64,000 nt of DNA, taken from positions 1 to 64,000 of the forward strand of contig QRDG01001528.1 in NCBI GenBank assembly GCA_012064385.1. Reading direction: 5' to 3'. This stretch comes from Puccinellia tenuiflora (Eukaryota > Streptophyta > Magnoliopsida > Poales > Poaceae). This document shows positions 42,081 through 52,782 of the stretch, piece after piece. The translations under genes were made by a program, and so were the position numbers. Position 1 is the first letter of the stretch; the number at the start of each line of letters is the position of its first letter. The notes under the pieces are model-generated. The model did no database searches. It was not told the origin of the DNA and saw only the letters and a list, made by a program, of their open reading frames with translations.

Positions 42081-45000
42081 CTATCTAGTGTGTGTCCCTT
42101 TCTTCTTCGTGTGTGTCCCTTTCTTCTGATTGCGCCGCAACCATGGACAATCTTCATCATTCAACGCGATGGTTGGGTCAGTTTTAACCGTGAAGGGGGG
42201 AATTTCATGAAAATTATTGTAATCTTCCGACATGTCCGTCTTGTCCTCCACTCCTACGATGTTTCTTTTTCCTGAAAGAACTATGTGTTGCTTTGGCTCA
42301 TCGTATGATGTATTCGCTTGCTTATCTTTTCTTTTTTTCGGTCTGGAAGACATGTCCTTCACATAGAAAACCTGAGCCACGTCATTGGCTAGGACGAATG
42401 GTTCGGTGTCGTACCCAAGATTTTTTACATCCACCGTAGTCATTCCGTACTTCGGGTCTACATTTACCCCGCCTTCCAGGTTGAACCATTTGCACCTGAA
42501 CAAAGGTACCTTGAAAGAAGGTCCATAGTCAAGTTCCCATATCTGCTCTATGTAACCATAATATGTGTCCTTTTTCCCATTGTTGTTTGTTGCATCAAAG
42601 CGGACACCACTGTTTTGGTTGGTGCTCTTTTTATCTTGGTCGGCCGTGTAAAATGTATTCCCATTTATCTCGTACCCTTGAAAAGTCAATATAGTCGACG
42701 ATGGTGCTATGGCCAACAAGTATAATTGTTCTTCAACAGTGTTGTCATTAATGAGACGTGTTTGCAACCATCCGCTGAAAGTCTTCATGTGTTCTCTTTC
42801 AATCGATTCTCCAGGCTGCTCCGGGCATTTAGAGCGTAAAATATTCATGTGTTCCTGGATATACGGAGCCACCAAGATGGAATTATGTAGAACTGTGTAG
42901 TGTGCTTGATTGAAAGAATCCCAGTCCTTACACATTATTGCTTTCTTTCCTAGCGTGCCTATTCCACGCAGTCTCCCCTCATGGCGCGATTGAGGAACAC
43001 CGATCGGCTTAAGGTCAGGAATAAAGTCAACACAAAACTCAATTACCTCCTCTGTTCCATAGCCCTTGGAGATGCTTCCTTCGGGCCTAGCACGGTTATG
43101 AACGTATTTCTTTAAGACTCCCATGAACCTCTCAAAGGGGAACATGTTGTGTAGAAATACAGGACCGAGAACATTAATCTCTTCGACTAGGTGAACTATG
43201 AGGTGCGTCATAATATTGAAGAAGGATGGTGGGAACACCAACTCGAAGCTGACAAGACATTGGACCACCTCCCTCTGTAAACCTGGTAGAGTTAATGGAT
43301 TGATCACCTTCTGAGAAATTGCATTGAGAAATGCACATAGCTTCACAATGGGTACTCGAACATTTTCCGGTAGAAGCCCCCTCAATGCAATCGGAAGTAA
43401 TTGTGTCATAATCACGTGGCAGTCATGAGACTTTAGGTTCTGGAACTTTTTCTCTGCCATGTTTATTATTCCCTTTATATTCGACGAGAAACCAGACGGG
43501 ACCTTGATACTGCTCAGGACTTCAAAAAAGATCTCCTTCTCTTCTTTGGTAAGAGCGTAGCTGGCAAGACCTTGATACTTATCTGGATTCAGGTGGTCGT
43601 CTCGTTCGTGCATACGTTGGTGGTCCTGTCGTGATTCCGGTGTATCTTTTGTTTTCCCATACACGCCCAAGAAGCTTAGTAGGTTCACGCACAGATTTTT
43701 CGTCACGTGCATCACATCGATTGCAGAGCGAACCTCCAGTATTTTCCAATAGGGTAGCTCCCAAAATATAGAGCACTTCTTCCACATGGGTACGTGTCCA
43801 TCAGCGTCATTCGAACAGATAGACTGCCAGGACCCTTTCCAAAGATTACTTTTAAGTCCTTGACCATGTCATATATAACATCACCATTAGGTAATTTAGG
43901 ATTCGTCTGATGATTTGGCTCACCTTTGAAATGCTTGCCTTTCTTTCTTACGGCATGCCCTTTTGTAAGAAATCGCCGATGCCCCAGGTACACATTCTTG
44001 TTTCCCATATGTATACTTTCAGTCTCACCTAAACAGTGCGTGCATGCATTGTATCCCTTGTTTGACTGTCCTGAAATGTTACTAAGTGCAGGCCAATCAT
44101 TGATGGTTACAAACAGTAACGCTCGTAGGTCAAATTCCTTTTGTTCGTGCTCATCCCACGTAGGTACACCTTCGTCACGCCACAACTGTAAAAGTTCTTC
44201 AACCAATGGCCTCAGATACACATCAATGTCGTTGCCCGGTTGCTTCGGGCCTTGGATGAGCACTGGCATCATAATGAACTTCCGCTTCATGCACAACCAA
44301 GGAGGAAGGTTATAAATACACAGAGTCACAGGCCAGGTGCTATGACTAGAGCTCTGCTCCCCGAAAGGATTAAAGCCATCTGTACTTAGCCCAAATCTTA
44401 AGTTCCTTGCGTCAGCTGCAAATTCCGGGAACTCCCTGTCGATTTTTCTCCACTGCGACCCATCGGCGGGGTGTCTTAACATCAGGTCTTTCAAACGGTC
44501 TTCTTTGTGCCATCGTAACAACTTTGCATGCTCTTTGTTTTGGAACAAACGTTTCAATCGTGGTATTATAGGAGCATACCACATCACCTTGGCAGGAACC
44601 CTCTTCCTAGGGCACGGCTCACCCTCAACATTACCAGGGTCATCTCGCCTTATTTTATACCGCAATGCACCGCATACCGGGCATGCATTCAAATTCTCGT
44701 ACTCCTCACCACGGTAGAGGATGCAGTCATTGATGCACGCATGTATCTTCTGCACCTCTAATCCTAGTGGGCAGACAACCTTCTTTGCTTCGTACGTACT
44801 GGGGGGCAATACGTTATCTTTTGGAAGCATCTTCTTTATTATTTTCAGCAATTTTTCAAATCCCTTGTCAGAAGTACCTTCCTCTGCCTTCCATTGCAGC
44901 AATTCCAGCGTGGTACCAAGCTTTTTCTGGCCATCTTCGCAAGTTGGGTACAACAATTTCTTGTGATCCTCTAACATGCTCTCCAACTTCAACCTCTCGT

Positions 45001-45409
45001 TTTCAGTTCCGCTGTTTATCTGTGCATCAAGAATGGCCCGACCAAAATCATCATCGTGCTCATCAACAATGGGCTCTTCTTCAGCTTCGTCTTCCCCCAT
45101 TGCAGTATCACCGTCTTCGGTGAACGTAGGATAGTTGTCATTATCCTCTTCTTCTTCATTTTCTTCCATTATAACCCCTCTTTCTCCGTGCTTGGTCCAA
45201 CAATTATAACCGGACATGAAACCATGCTGCAACAGGTGGACGTGAATGGTTTTTGAGGTAGAGTAATCCTGCGTATTCTTGCAGACGCTACATGGACAAG
45301 AAATAAAACCATTCGACGGCTTGTTTTTCTCAGCCACACGGAGAAAATAATGCATGCCATTAATATAGTCGGGAAATCGTCGGTCACTATACATCCATTG
45401 CCGGCTCAT
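42081..45409 (-). pseudogene. TNP2: TNP2-type CACTA transposase with one frameshift
   Basis: The N-terminal part starts MSRQWMYSDRR and carries the TNP2 zinc-binding region (CPCSVCKNT), an acidic linker, CPVCGALRYK, STDGFNPFG and WPVTLCIYNLPPWLCMK, i.e. the Transposase_21 core. The C-terminal part holds IDVMHVTKNLCVNLL, the DUF4218-type region (FFNIMTHLIVHLVEEI) and the DUF4216-type region (PLFRCKWFNLEGG). The two parts are in different frames that overlap at 43712-43787; comparison with the conserved order suggests one base lost near 43812. A splice acceptor (TATAATGCAG) lies immediately before the chosen ATG, so a non-coding first exon is likely. TNP2 binds the terminal and subterminal repeats and cuts the element. 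This copy is probably inactive. Confidence 0.93.
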
Positions 45410-45566
45410 CTGCATTATATAAATATATCAAAAACTATTGCACTACATCAAGAGTATATAATAGTGACCAAATTAGTTAATACAAGTTCATCACATTAAA
45501 ACCAAAGTAAAGTAATTGTAATGCATAGTCCTCATAAAACATACATTAATTGAAACTAACATACAA

Positions 45567-46051
45567 CTATCTAAATAATTTAAATCCAACACCAAATGCG
45601 ATCAAAATCGCAACTAAGGTAACTACTGAACCAACAACATAATGGTACCAAGCCTCCTGACTAATGGAATATTTTCTAATCTTTTTAATCTTCAAGCGCA
45701 TTGCATCCATCTTGATCTCATGGGCATGTGCGACGTCGGCAAGCTTGAACTCGTGTTCATCGATGATGTCGGCAAGCTTCAACTCCAATTTCATCTTCTC
45801 TTCTAGGCATTGCAGACGAAGATCTTCACTTCTTTCCAATTTTGCTTTCAAATCATTGTTTTCTTTTACAAAAAACTCGACAATAGGGTCGGTTGGAATT
45901 TCCGGTTCAACTACCTCCTAGATAAAAGTTTCTATGTCAAGTTGGTAGGTATAGTTGTTTTAAACACGAAATGAAACAAATAGTTATGAAAATATACCAC
46001 ATCCGAATCATAGACCGGACAAGGGCCGACGGGGGCGGATATCAAAACCAT
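45567..46051 (-). CDS. Small CACTA-encoded coiled-coil protein with C-terminal membrane anchor
   Basis: Two exons (46051-45998 and 45917-45567) with good splice sites give about 134 residues. After a short N-terminal part (VEPEIPTDPIVEFF), residues about 35-95 form a charged coiled coil with leucine/isoleucine heptads (LKAKLERSEDLRLQCLEEKMKLELKLADII). The last 30 residues carry one strongly hydrophobic segment (YVVGSVVTLVAILIAFGVGF) and only four residues after it, a tail-anchored topology. It lies 150 bp upstream of TNP2 on the same strand near the element's right end. It is not a recognised transposition protein. The function is unknown; a regulatory or accessory role is inference. Confidence 0.6.
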
Positions 46052-46539
46052 GACACTATACATATAAAAAAAACATAAGAAAAATATACAAGAAATAAAT
46101 AAGCTTTTAAATCATACATGTCATTTTTCTTAAAATAGAAGATAAAGAAAAAAAGCTCACCGAGGTGGTGCCGGTGACGGGACGACGCGGGCTATCGACG
46201 GCGGTGAGGACGGGACGACACTAAAATCCACAAATAATAAATTAATTTGAGCTCAAAATGCATATAAAAATTAAACTCTCTAGCTAGGCATTTCATCAAA
46301 CACCTTGCTTGCACTACAAACCATAAAATGAGCTAAACTAGCAATGAAATGAGCTAAAGTTGCAACTTCGGAGAAAAGGATGATGTTGCTAACCCTTGAA
46401 TATATGGGGTGCCTTCAATCCTCACAAATGGTGAAAAAAAATGGGGATTAACTTGAGTGATGGAGTGGAAATGGAGGAGAAAATGTTGATGAACTCAAGC
46501 TAAAAATGGTGGTGGAGCTCGGGTGGAAGATGATATAGG

Positions 46540-46800
46540 CAGGGACAGCCTTTGGTCCCGGTTCCAGACACGAACCGGGACCAAAGGGTGCCTGCCAGGG
46601 GACCCACGGCCGCCGCGGGCACGTGCGAACCCTTTGGTCCCGGTTCCAGCCACGAACCGGGACCAAAGGTCCCAATTGAACCGGGACCAAAGGTCCCCGG
46701 CGCCCCAGCCGATGGAACCGGGACCAATGGGGGCATTGGTCCCGGTTATTTAATGTGCCGGGACAAAAGGGCAGAATGGAAGCCCCTTTTTCCACTAGTG
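46540..46800. repeat. Right CACTA terminus with subterminal repeats
   Basis: Five or more TTTGGTCCCGGTT / AACCGGGACCAAAG units in both orientations lead to the inverted CACTA end. Frames reading NRDQ and GPGS through the block are translations of the repeat. Confidence 0.9.
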
Positions 46801-47335
46801 AGGGGAAGCCATCGCAGAGACAAGGTCCAACCCACCGATGCTCACACGCCGCCGCCACCGCCGCTGCTGCAAATGCGAGGAAAAGGAGATGAGGAAGAAA
46901 AGAGACCAGGACCGGCAACGGGCGACCTGTAGGAATAGTGCAGCACACGTGGCCACCATAGTTTCAAAAGCCGAATCGGTGACCGAACCTGAGAGGGTCT
47001 CGGTTCGCAGTTCACTAGTTAGACTGCCCGGTTCGATTGTTGGTTTTTAAAAATAAAACAGTGCAGAAATATTAATAATCTGTTAAAGATGAATCTATTT
47101 CAAATGAGCGTGTACTTTAAATTACACGAGCTTGCCATCAGATCAGATGGCTACCGCATGAAAGCCTAGCTAGGCGTGCTAGCAAAGGTCGCTGGTTCGA
47201 TTCCTCCTCCATGTAATTAATTTTTTCTGCATGGAGAAAAATATCCGGTCACCACATACACACCGACACGTGGGATGCTCCATAGGGCTGGAATCCTAGG
47301 CCAATTGTAGAGATGCTACACCAAAAGAAGAGATC
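46801..47335. other. Intergenic stretch and probable 3' UTR of the polyamine oxidase gene
   Basis: No gene was found. A GGTTCGATTCC box-B-like motif (about 47193-47203) follows a tRNA-like run, but there is no credible box A or tRNA fold. The part next to 47336 is likely the 3' UTR of the minus-strand gene. Confidence 0.45.
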
Positions 47336-48855
47336 TCAGCGGTAGTTTTCCAGCAGCCGATTGGCCTCCCGTAGACCGCTCAGGTAGGCGGCGTGCGTCG
47401 TGGAGTAGTGCGTCCGGTGCGTCGCCTCGCCGGCGAACAGCAGCCGCAGCGGCGGCGTCCGATCAGCCTCCGTTCCACGTGGCAGCGGCTCGGCCATTCG
47501 ATCGAGGTCCTCCCCGCTCGATCCGACGGCCACGTAGCTGTAGGACCCGAGGAACAGCGGGTCCGCGGCCCACCGGCTCCTCTTGATCCTCTTCACCCTC
47601 CACCGTGACGTTGCCCTGCGCGGTGCGGCCGGGAGGAACGAGTCCAGCGTCGCTTGCACCGCGCGGACGACCTCGTCGTCGGGGAGGGACTCGAGGTGCG
47701 CGGCCTCCCGCCCGGCGAACCACGCGAGCGCCACGTTGGAGCCGGCGTGGACGGGGCAGATCGACTCGGTGCCGCGGATCCACCACGGGATCTCAGCCAC
47801 CTGCCCGACGAAGGCCATGTGCAGGAACGGGAAAGCCGCCGGCGGTGCCTCCCTGGCAAGCTGCTCGTCGCCGCCTTCCGGTTCCGGCGCCTCCACGGCC
47901 TCCACCTCGATGAACAGCTTGTCGACAACTCCGAAGCCCAGCCGCGCGACGGCCTCACGCTTGAACTGTGGCAGCGGCGGTTCGAAGGCGATAGCGCCCG
48001 GCAGGGTAGACACGTCTTCGCCGATACTGGCCTTAAGGACGCCCAGAGAGACGGTGAGGATGACGTGATCGGCGGTGAGCGTCGTTGCTCCGTCAGAGAA
48101 GTGGAGGCGCACCGGGGTTTCGTTCCAGTCGACACGACGGAGTCGGAGACCGAGGCGGACGGTGCCGGGCGGGAGCTCGGCCACGAGGTGCTCGACCACG
48201 CGGGCGTACCCACCGGGGATCGTGACGTGTCCCCGGGGAAGTCGCAGTACTCGCCCTCGGCGGCGAGGTCGAGATCGCCGAGGTTGTCGGCGGAGGTGTC
48301 CGTCCGCTCCCGGTTAATGTGCATGGCGAGCAGCGACTCCTGGACCTCCTGCAGCTCCTTGCTCCCGCCACCGGGGCGCGCCGCCTGGTACGCTCGCAGC
48401 CCCCGCCGCAGGTACTCCTCCACGCCTCCTCCTCCGCCGTCGGCGTAGCCGGCGCGAGCGGCGTCCATCATGCCCCTGTACAGCTCCTCGATCGGCTTGG
48501 CCACAGTGTCCGCGTCGACGACGTTGCCGCCCTCGGCGACTGTCAGCACGCGGTCGGGGAAGCCGCCGTCCATGCGCTCGTACGGGAGGTCGGCGGCGGA
48601 ATCATCCTGGAGCGCGCCCGCGTCGCGCGCCAGCGCGTGCACGGGGCTCCCGACCACGCCCTGCACCCACGTAGCGCCCATCTCGACCCGGTGGCCGGCG
48701 AACTCGGACGTGAATACCCGGCCGCCGGCTCGGCTGCCGGCCTCCGCCACCAGGACCTCGAACTTGTCCCGGCCCGCGCCGCACAGCTGACGCGCCGCCG
48801 ACAGCCCGGCTATGCCGGCTCCCACTATGACAATCCGATGCCTCTTTGTCGCCAT
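47336..48855 (-). pseudogene. PAO: Intronless polyamine oxidase (PAO5/OsPAO1 type) with a 1-bp frame break
   Basis: Starts at MATKRHRIVIVGAGIAGLSAARQL, the FAD-binding Rossmann motif; an in-frame ATG 20 codons upstream (48915) is less like the family. Next come GGRVFTSEFAGHRVEMGATWVQG and the substrate-channel region, ending in frame at CDFPGD. One base is missing near 48229; the rest continues in the next frame through GFGVVDKLFIE (the conserved active-site Lys) to the FAD-closing LLFAGEATHRTHYSTTHAAYLSG. The total, about 500 residues, is normal. The enzyme oxidises spermine or thermospermine in the cytosol using FAD, giving hydrogen peroxide. Lack of introns is normal for this clade. With a single lesion in a GC-rich stretch, a sequencing error or very recent null allele is possible. 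Confidence 0.85.
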
Positions 48856-48915
48856 TGTCGCCTGCCGCGCACGCCCGCCCCTCGCCGACTTTTCGCACTG
48901 GTCAGTAGTGGCCAC

Positions 48916-49293
48916 CTGTGTTTTTGCCTTCCCTCACCAACTGCGAAGCCGCGAGCACGATCGAGCAAGGACACGAACCCAAGTGAGGAGGAGCAAAGTA
49001 CACGAGTTCGCACGACACACGACGAGTTACATGTTACAATATGGTGGAGTACAACGCAAGCGACACGACGAGCCGCTCCTTCTCGCTGTCCTGACAAGAC
49101 CTGGTGGTAGGGAAATAATAAGTGACGACGCAGCACATGTGCCGGACCACATGTGGATGGGTTTGCAGTGTGCTCATGGTCTCGCTGGTCAGTGCTGCTG
49201 TCAAATACTATCATTCGTGTTGAAATGAATACACGAATACATAGTTGTAACAACACCGGTAATCCTAAAGCTACGGACTGAAAGCATAACATA
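48916..49293. other. Upstream region of the polyamine oxidase gene
   Basis: Presumed promoter and 5' UTR of the minus-strand gene. No clear TATA box was fixed. No other feature is seen before the Stowaway element. Confidence 0.35.
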
Positions 49294-49295
49294 TA

Positions 49296-49475
49296 CCCTC
49301 CGTTCCACAATATAACACAATATAAGATATTTTAGAGGTTTCACACGTTGTCTACATTCGGATTAAGAGAATGAAAAGTGGGTGAACATATACACTAAAA
49401 CATGTTTATATACATGTGATATAAATATAAATATAGAAAAGGTCTAAAACATCTTATATTATGGAACGGAGTGAG
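49296..49475. mobile_element. Stowaway MITE
   Basis: Ends CCCTCCGTTCCACAATATAA and, at the right, TTATATTATGGAACGGAGTG are inverted copies; TA dinucleotides flank it (49294-49295 and 49476-49477). The interior has the AAAACATGTTTATATACATG palindrome-like centre common in Triticeae Stowaway elements. It lies about 0.4 kb upstream of the polyamine oxidase start. Confidence 0.9.
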
Positions 49476-49898
49476 TATAAGGGATCTAGTCATGCAAATA
49501 TGTGGGTCAACCTTCTAGTAAACATGGATTCCAGAATTTCACTGTTCTGATGTTTGGATTAGGCTCATCACATGTGTGGTGAATTTCATGCGCCGCCCGT
49601 CGGCTTGGCCTTGCCCTGTGCGACCCGGTTAGCCTCCTACGGTTTGGTTCAACCAAATGATCGTTTGTTGTTTCGAAGTTGACACTAATTTAGTACTTCA
49701 TCCGTTCCTTTAACATAAGAAGTCTAAGGTTTTGAGAATGTTTTCAAAATATAAGGTATATTGAGATTTGTGGACATTTGTATCTACTCACAAATGAGTC
49801 ACAATATAGGAGGGTTTTGAATGATTTTTTTCAATTTGTGGCCATTAGGGACTCCTCACTAGTAGAAACACTGCGACCTTTAGTCCCGGTCTCCTTAC

Positions 49899-50964
49899 GA
49901 AACAGGCTTGCGCCCCGCTATATTAATATAGCAAACAACCGATACAACCGGGAAGCCATCGCTAGGGCAAACAGCACAACCAAGCCCAGAATGAAAAAAC
50001 AAGAGAAAGTAAAAAAAAATGCCGACAACGCCGGATCAACGAAAGCGAAGATAACTAGCAACCGATGCGCCCTGCGAAGAATTCCACCACGCTCCTATGC
50101 CGCCGAATTGCCGTGCACCAAGCAACACCTTCATGAAGGGATGCGACAACGACGACGTTGTTGCTCGGACTGGTCCTAGGATTTCTCCCGGTACACGGGG
50201 GAGTGGAAGGAAAGGTGCACCAGACGCCATTCAAGAAGGGAGGCGGCGCCCGCAGGCGTCGTCGCGTCGGTGCCGGCCATAGCCGACAAGGATTTCTCCC
50301 GGCCCTCGAGACCACACGCCGTACAATCCGTCGGCTCCACCAAGCTCGCCACCCACCAACATGCACCAACGGTCTTGAAGTCATCTACGACGTCTCACCG
50401 TGACAAACGTTGCGAGGCCAGCCGGATCGAGAAGAGGCAACCGTAGACAAAGCCCGGTGGTACCGTAGCCACGTGGGAGGGAACAACCTCCACCGCCAAA
50501 GGCAGTAGCAGACCGGACACAACAGCAGGAGCACACCGGGCCAACCTGCCCGGCCGAGCCTAGATCGGGCCCGGAAAGCTCCCGTGCCGTTGCCACCACC
50601 ATCGTCACAAGCTACTCTTCAGGTCGCCGCCGGCCAGGCCTGCACCAAGCCACCACCGCTGCCAAGCAGCAGCGCCGTCGCCCCGTCGTCACCCTGCACC
50701 GGAGCCAGGAACCACCGCGGGCCGAGGTGCTCCGCCGCCAGGAAGCCCCACCCGAGCCGAGCTCCTACAACGGGAAGGAGAGGGGCCGCCACCGCCAGCT
50801 CTGGGTCAGCCCCGCGCGAGCAACGCCCAGCGGTGCTCGCCGACGGCAACGGCGAGAGGAGGGTGGAGGCGGGAGGTCTGGGGCGGCGGGGGAGAGAGGA
50901 CCGCCCGGTCGCCTCGCTCGGGCAGGCGACGCGGGGGTTAGGGGGGTCAGAATTTTCGGCCTGC
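49899..50964 (-). mobile_element. 5'-truncated non-LTR retroposon inside the CACTA element
   Basis: Flanked by CCCGGTCTCCTTAC at 49885-49898 and 50965-50978, a 14-bp target duplication. Read on the minus strand it is a GC-rich LINE 3'-UTR-like sequence ending with TTGTTTGCTATATTAATATA then GCGGGGCGCAAGCC, a 3' end shared by many Triticeae LINE copies (from memory). GC-rich frames on both strands (50055-50991) are not credible genes. Confidence 0.7.
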
Positions 50965-51475
50965 CCCGGTCTCCTTACAAACCGGGACTAATGGGAGCAT
51001 TAGTCCCGGTTTAAATGGCTAGGACGGTCGCACACCTTTAGTCCCGGTTCAAACGGAACCTTTATTCCCGGTTGGAGATACAAACCGGGACTAAAGGTTG
51101 CGACACCACCCGGTTGGAGCCACCAACCCGGAATAAAGGTTGCGAAAAAATCAGAATTTTTGCCTCTCATGCCTACCCCCCCCCCCTCGCGGCAAAAACG
51201 GTCCAAAACGAATAAACGAAAATGATAAAAACTTCAATTTTAAAATCCTTTGACGTGCCTGTACCTCAAGCAACCTACTTTTAGGGAAAATTGAAAACTT
51301 TGAATTTTGATTTTTTTTGCAAATTCTCAGTAAAATGGCAATAACTTTTGCGTACAAACTCGGAAAAAATTGTTTAATATATCAAAACGTTCATTGCGAA
51401 AATTCGCATCTGCTCGCAACTGGGTTTACCCGTTTGAGATTTTTTTTTCAAAATTCCAAAGAGACCTATGAAAGC

Positions 51476-51760
51476 AGGAAGATTTAAGTTTTTTCCTAAA
51501 ATTCAATTTTTTTGAAATTAATAATTGATTTCTGCATAAAGATTAGTATTAATTAATCATTGTTGTTTATGTTAATATAGGTTTGGAATTCAAAAAATAA
51601 TATCATGAGCCATCGTGCAGGAAGATTTAAGTTTTTACCGGAAATTCAATTTTTTTTTTGGAATTAATAATTGATTTCAGCATAAAGATTAGTATTACTT
51701 AATCATTGTTGTTTATGTTAATATAGATTTGGAATTCAAAAAATAATATCATGTGCCATC
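51476..51760. repeat. 143-bp tandem duplication
   Basis: AGGAAGATTTAAGTTTTT through TAATATCATG(A/T)GCCATC occurs twice head to tail (51476-51618 and 51619-51760) with a handful of differences. AT-rich, inside the small CACTA. Confidence 0.92.
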
Positions 51761-51842
51761 AAAGTGTATGGGATAATAAGATTGATAGCATAGTATTATC
51801 AAGATGTACTCAATGCAATCTTGAAAACTAGTTGGGAAGGAA

Positions 51843-51925
51843 CTCAAAAGTTAAGAGTGCTGGGGGTGGAGCAGTGTGAGGATGGGTGACCGATCGGGAA
51901 GTTTGCCTACAAGTATGCACGGTGC
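51843..51925 (+). other. 5S rRNA-derived segment
   Basis: AAGTTAAGAGTGCT, then GGTGGAGCAGTGTGAGG and ATGGGTGACCGATCGGGAAG follow the 3' two thirds of 5S rRNA, including counterparts of the internal promoter box A, intermediate element and box C. Several positions differ from functional 5S (CCTCCTGG replaced by CGATCGGG, GCGTGCTTGGG by GAGTGCTGGGG), and the 5' third is absent, so it is not a 5S gene. Confidence 0.75.
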
Positions 51926-52782
51926 GGTGAGATTAGGGGTGATTGGAGATCTTAAGATTAGGGGTGATTGGAGATTAAACTGACAAATAATTCAAATATT
52001 CAAAAAATTCGAAAAATTCAATTTTTTTTTGAAAAAATAGGACCTTAGTCCCGGTTGGTAACGTCCTCCAGCCCCAGCGCCCGAGCGCGCCCACATGGAG
52101 GGATCTTTGGTTCCGGTTCGTAACACAACCAGGACTAAAGGTTGGACCTTTAGTCCCGATTGCGCAGTCCCGGTTGCATAATCGGGAATAAAGGCCCTTT
52201 GGACCCGGGACGATTACGCAGTCCCGGTTGCATAACCGGGAATAAAGACCCTTTGGACCCGGGACTAAAGGCTAGTTTTCCACTAGTGCCTACCTCTCGA
52301 TTTTTTCTACGAGAAAATAGTTCCACCATATGCAAAATACTGATGTCTTAATATTCGTGCCGAAATCTTATACACCTTATATTAATGAACGGAGTGACGG
52401 AAATTCGGTTTGGAACCCGGGCACAGCTGCACCCGGAATCTGTACCGTCCACTCCCCATGGGGATCGCCGCGCGGGAGGTTTTTGTCGCGGGGCGCAAAC
52501 TCCAGAAAATGAGCAATACGGGAAGGGATGTATGAGGTCAAGGTCTATACGGTCAGCCTGCCGTCAGTGGTCAGACGGACGTCGTCCATGTGTTACCGGT
52601 CTGTGCCGATCGCCCATTGTCGCAGTTAACTCTGGGCCAGCGGTACAGAGAACCCCGCTTGAGTAGAGCCGTCCGTCAAGTCCACATTCGCATTTACTAA
52701 AACAGGTGAGTTTCTCGTTCTAGTCCACCTGTGCACCACAAGGATAGGACGCAAAATAGGCAGCGAGCTCGCCGGCGGCGGA

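Larger units (their letters stand above)
33783..46800 (-). mobile_element. Large CACTA (En/Spm) DNA transposon, about 13 kb
   Basis: The left end CACTAGTGGAAAAAGG (33783) and right end CCTTTTTCCACTAGTG (46785-46800) are inverted CACTA termini, each followed inward by many TTTGGTCCCGGTT / AACCGGGACCAAA subterminal repeats, the presumed transposase binding sites. Three minus-strand genes lie inside: a small membrane-anchor protein (46051-45567), TNP2 transposase (45409-42081) and a PTTA/Ulp1 gene (38349-34329). A plus-strand hairpin locus sits between the last two (41047-42006). The flanking trinucleotides are TTG and AGG, so the expected 3-bp target duplication is not seen; the ends may come from a rearranged or composite element. 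Confidence 0.88.
49857..52288. mobile_element. Small non-autonomous CACTA element
   Basis: CACTAGTAGAAAC (49857) and GTTTTCCACTAGTG (52275-52288) are inverted ends, flanked by the 3-bp target duplication CCT on both sides (49854-49856 and 52289-52291). TTTAGTCCCGGTT-type subterminal repeats lie at 49878-49890, 50985-51110 and 52045-52275. It has no transposase. A retroposon (49899-50964) has inserted near its left end; without it the element would be about 1.35 kb. Confidence 0.92.

Noticed and set aside
46500..46948. Frames rich in GPGS/NRDQR at CACTA ends
   Set aside because: Translations of the GGTCCCGGTT subterminal repeat; the same peptides appear at every CACTA end in the window.
47150..47206. 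tRNA or SINE based on GGTTCGATTCC
   Set aside because: Box B alone; no box A, no fold and no target duplication.
47593..48448. Plus-strand and second-phase frames over the polyamine oxidase
   Set aside because: GC-rich shadow frames; the FAD and oxidase motifs fix the minus-strand phase.
50036..50991. GC-rich frames in the small CACTA
   Set aside because: They lie in a retroposon 3' UTR bounded by a target duplication and have no motifs.
51843..51925. Functional 5S rRNA gene
   Set aside because: The 5' third is missing and several conserved bases are changed.
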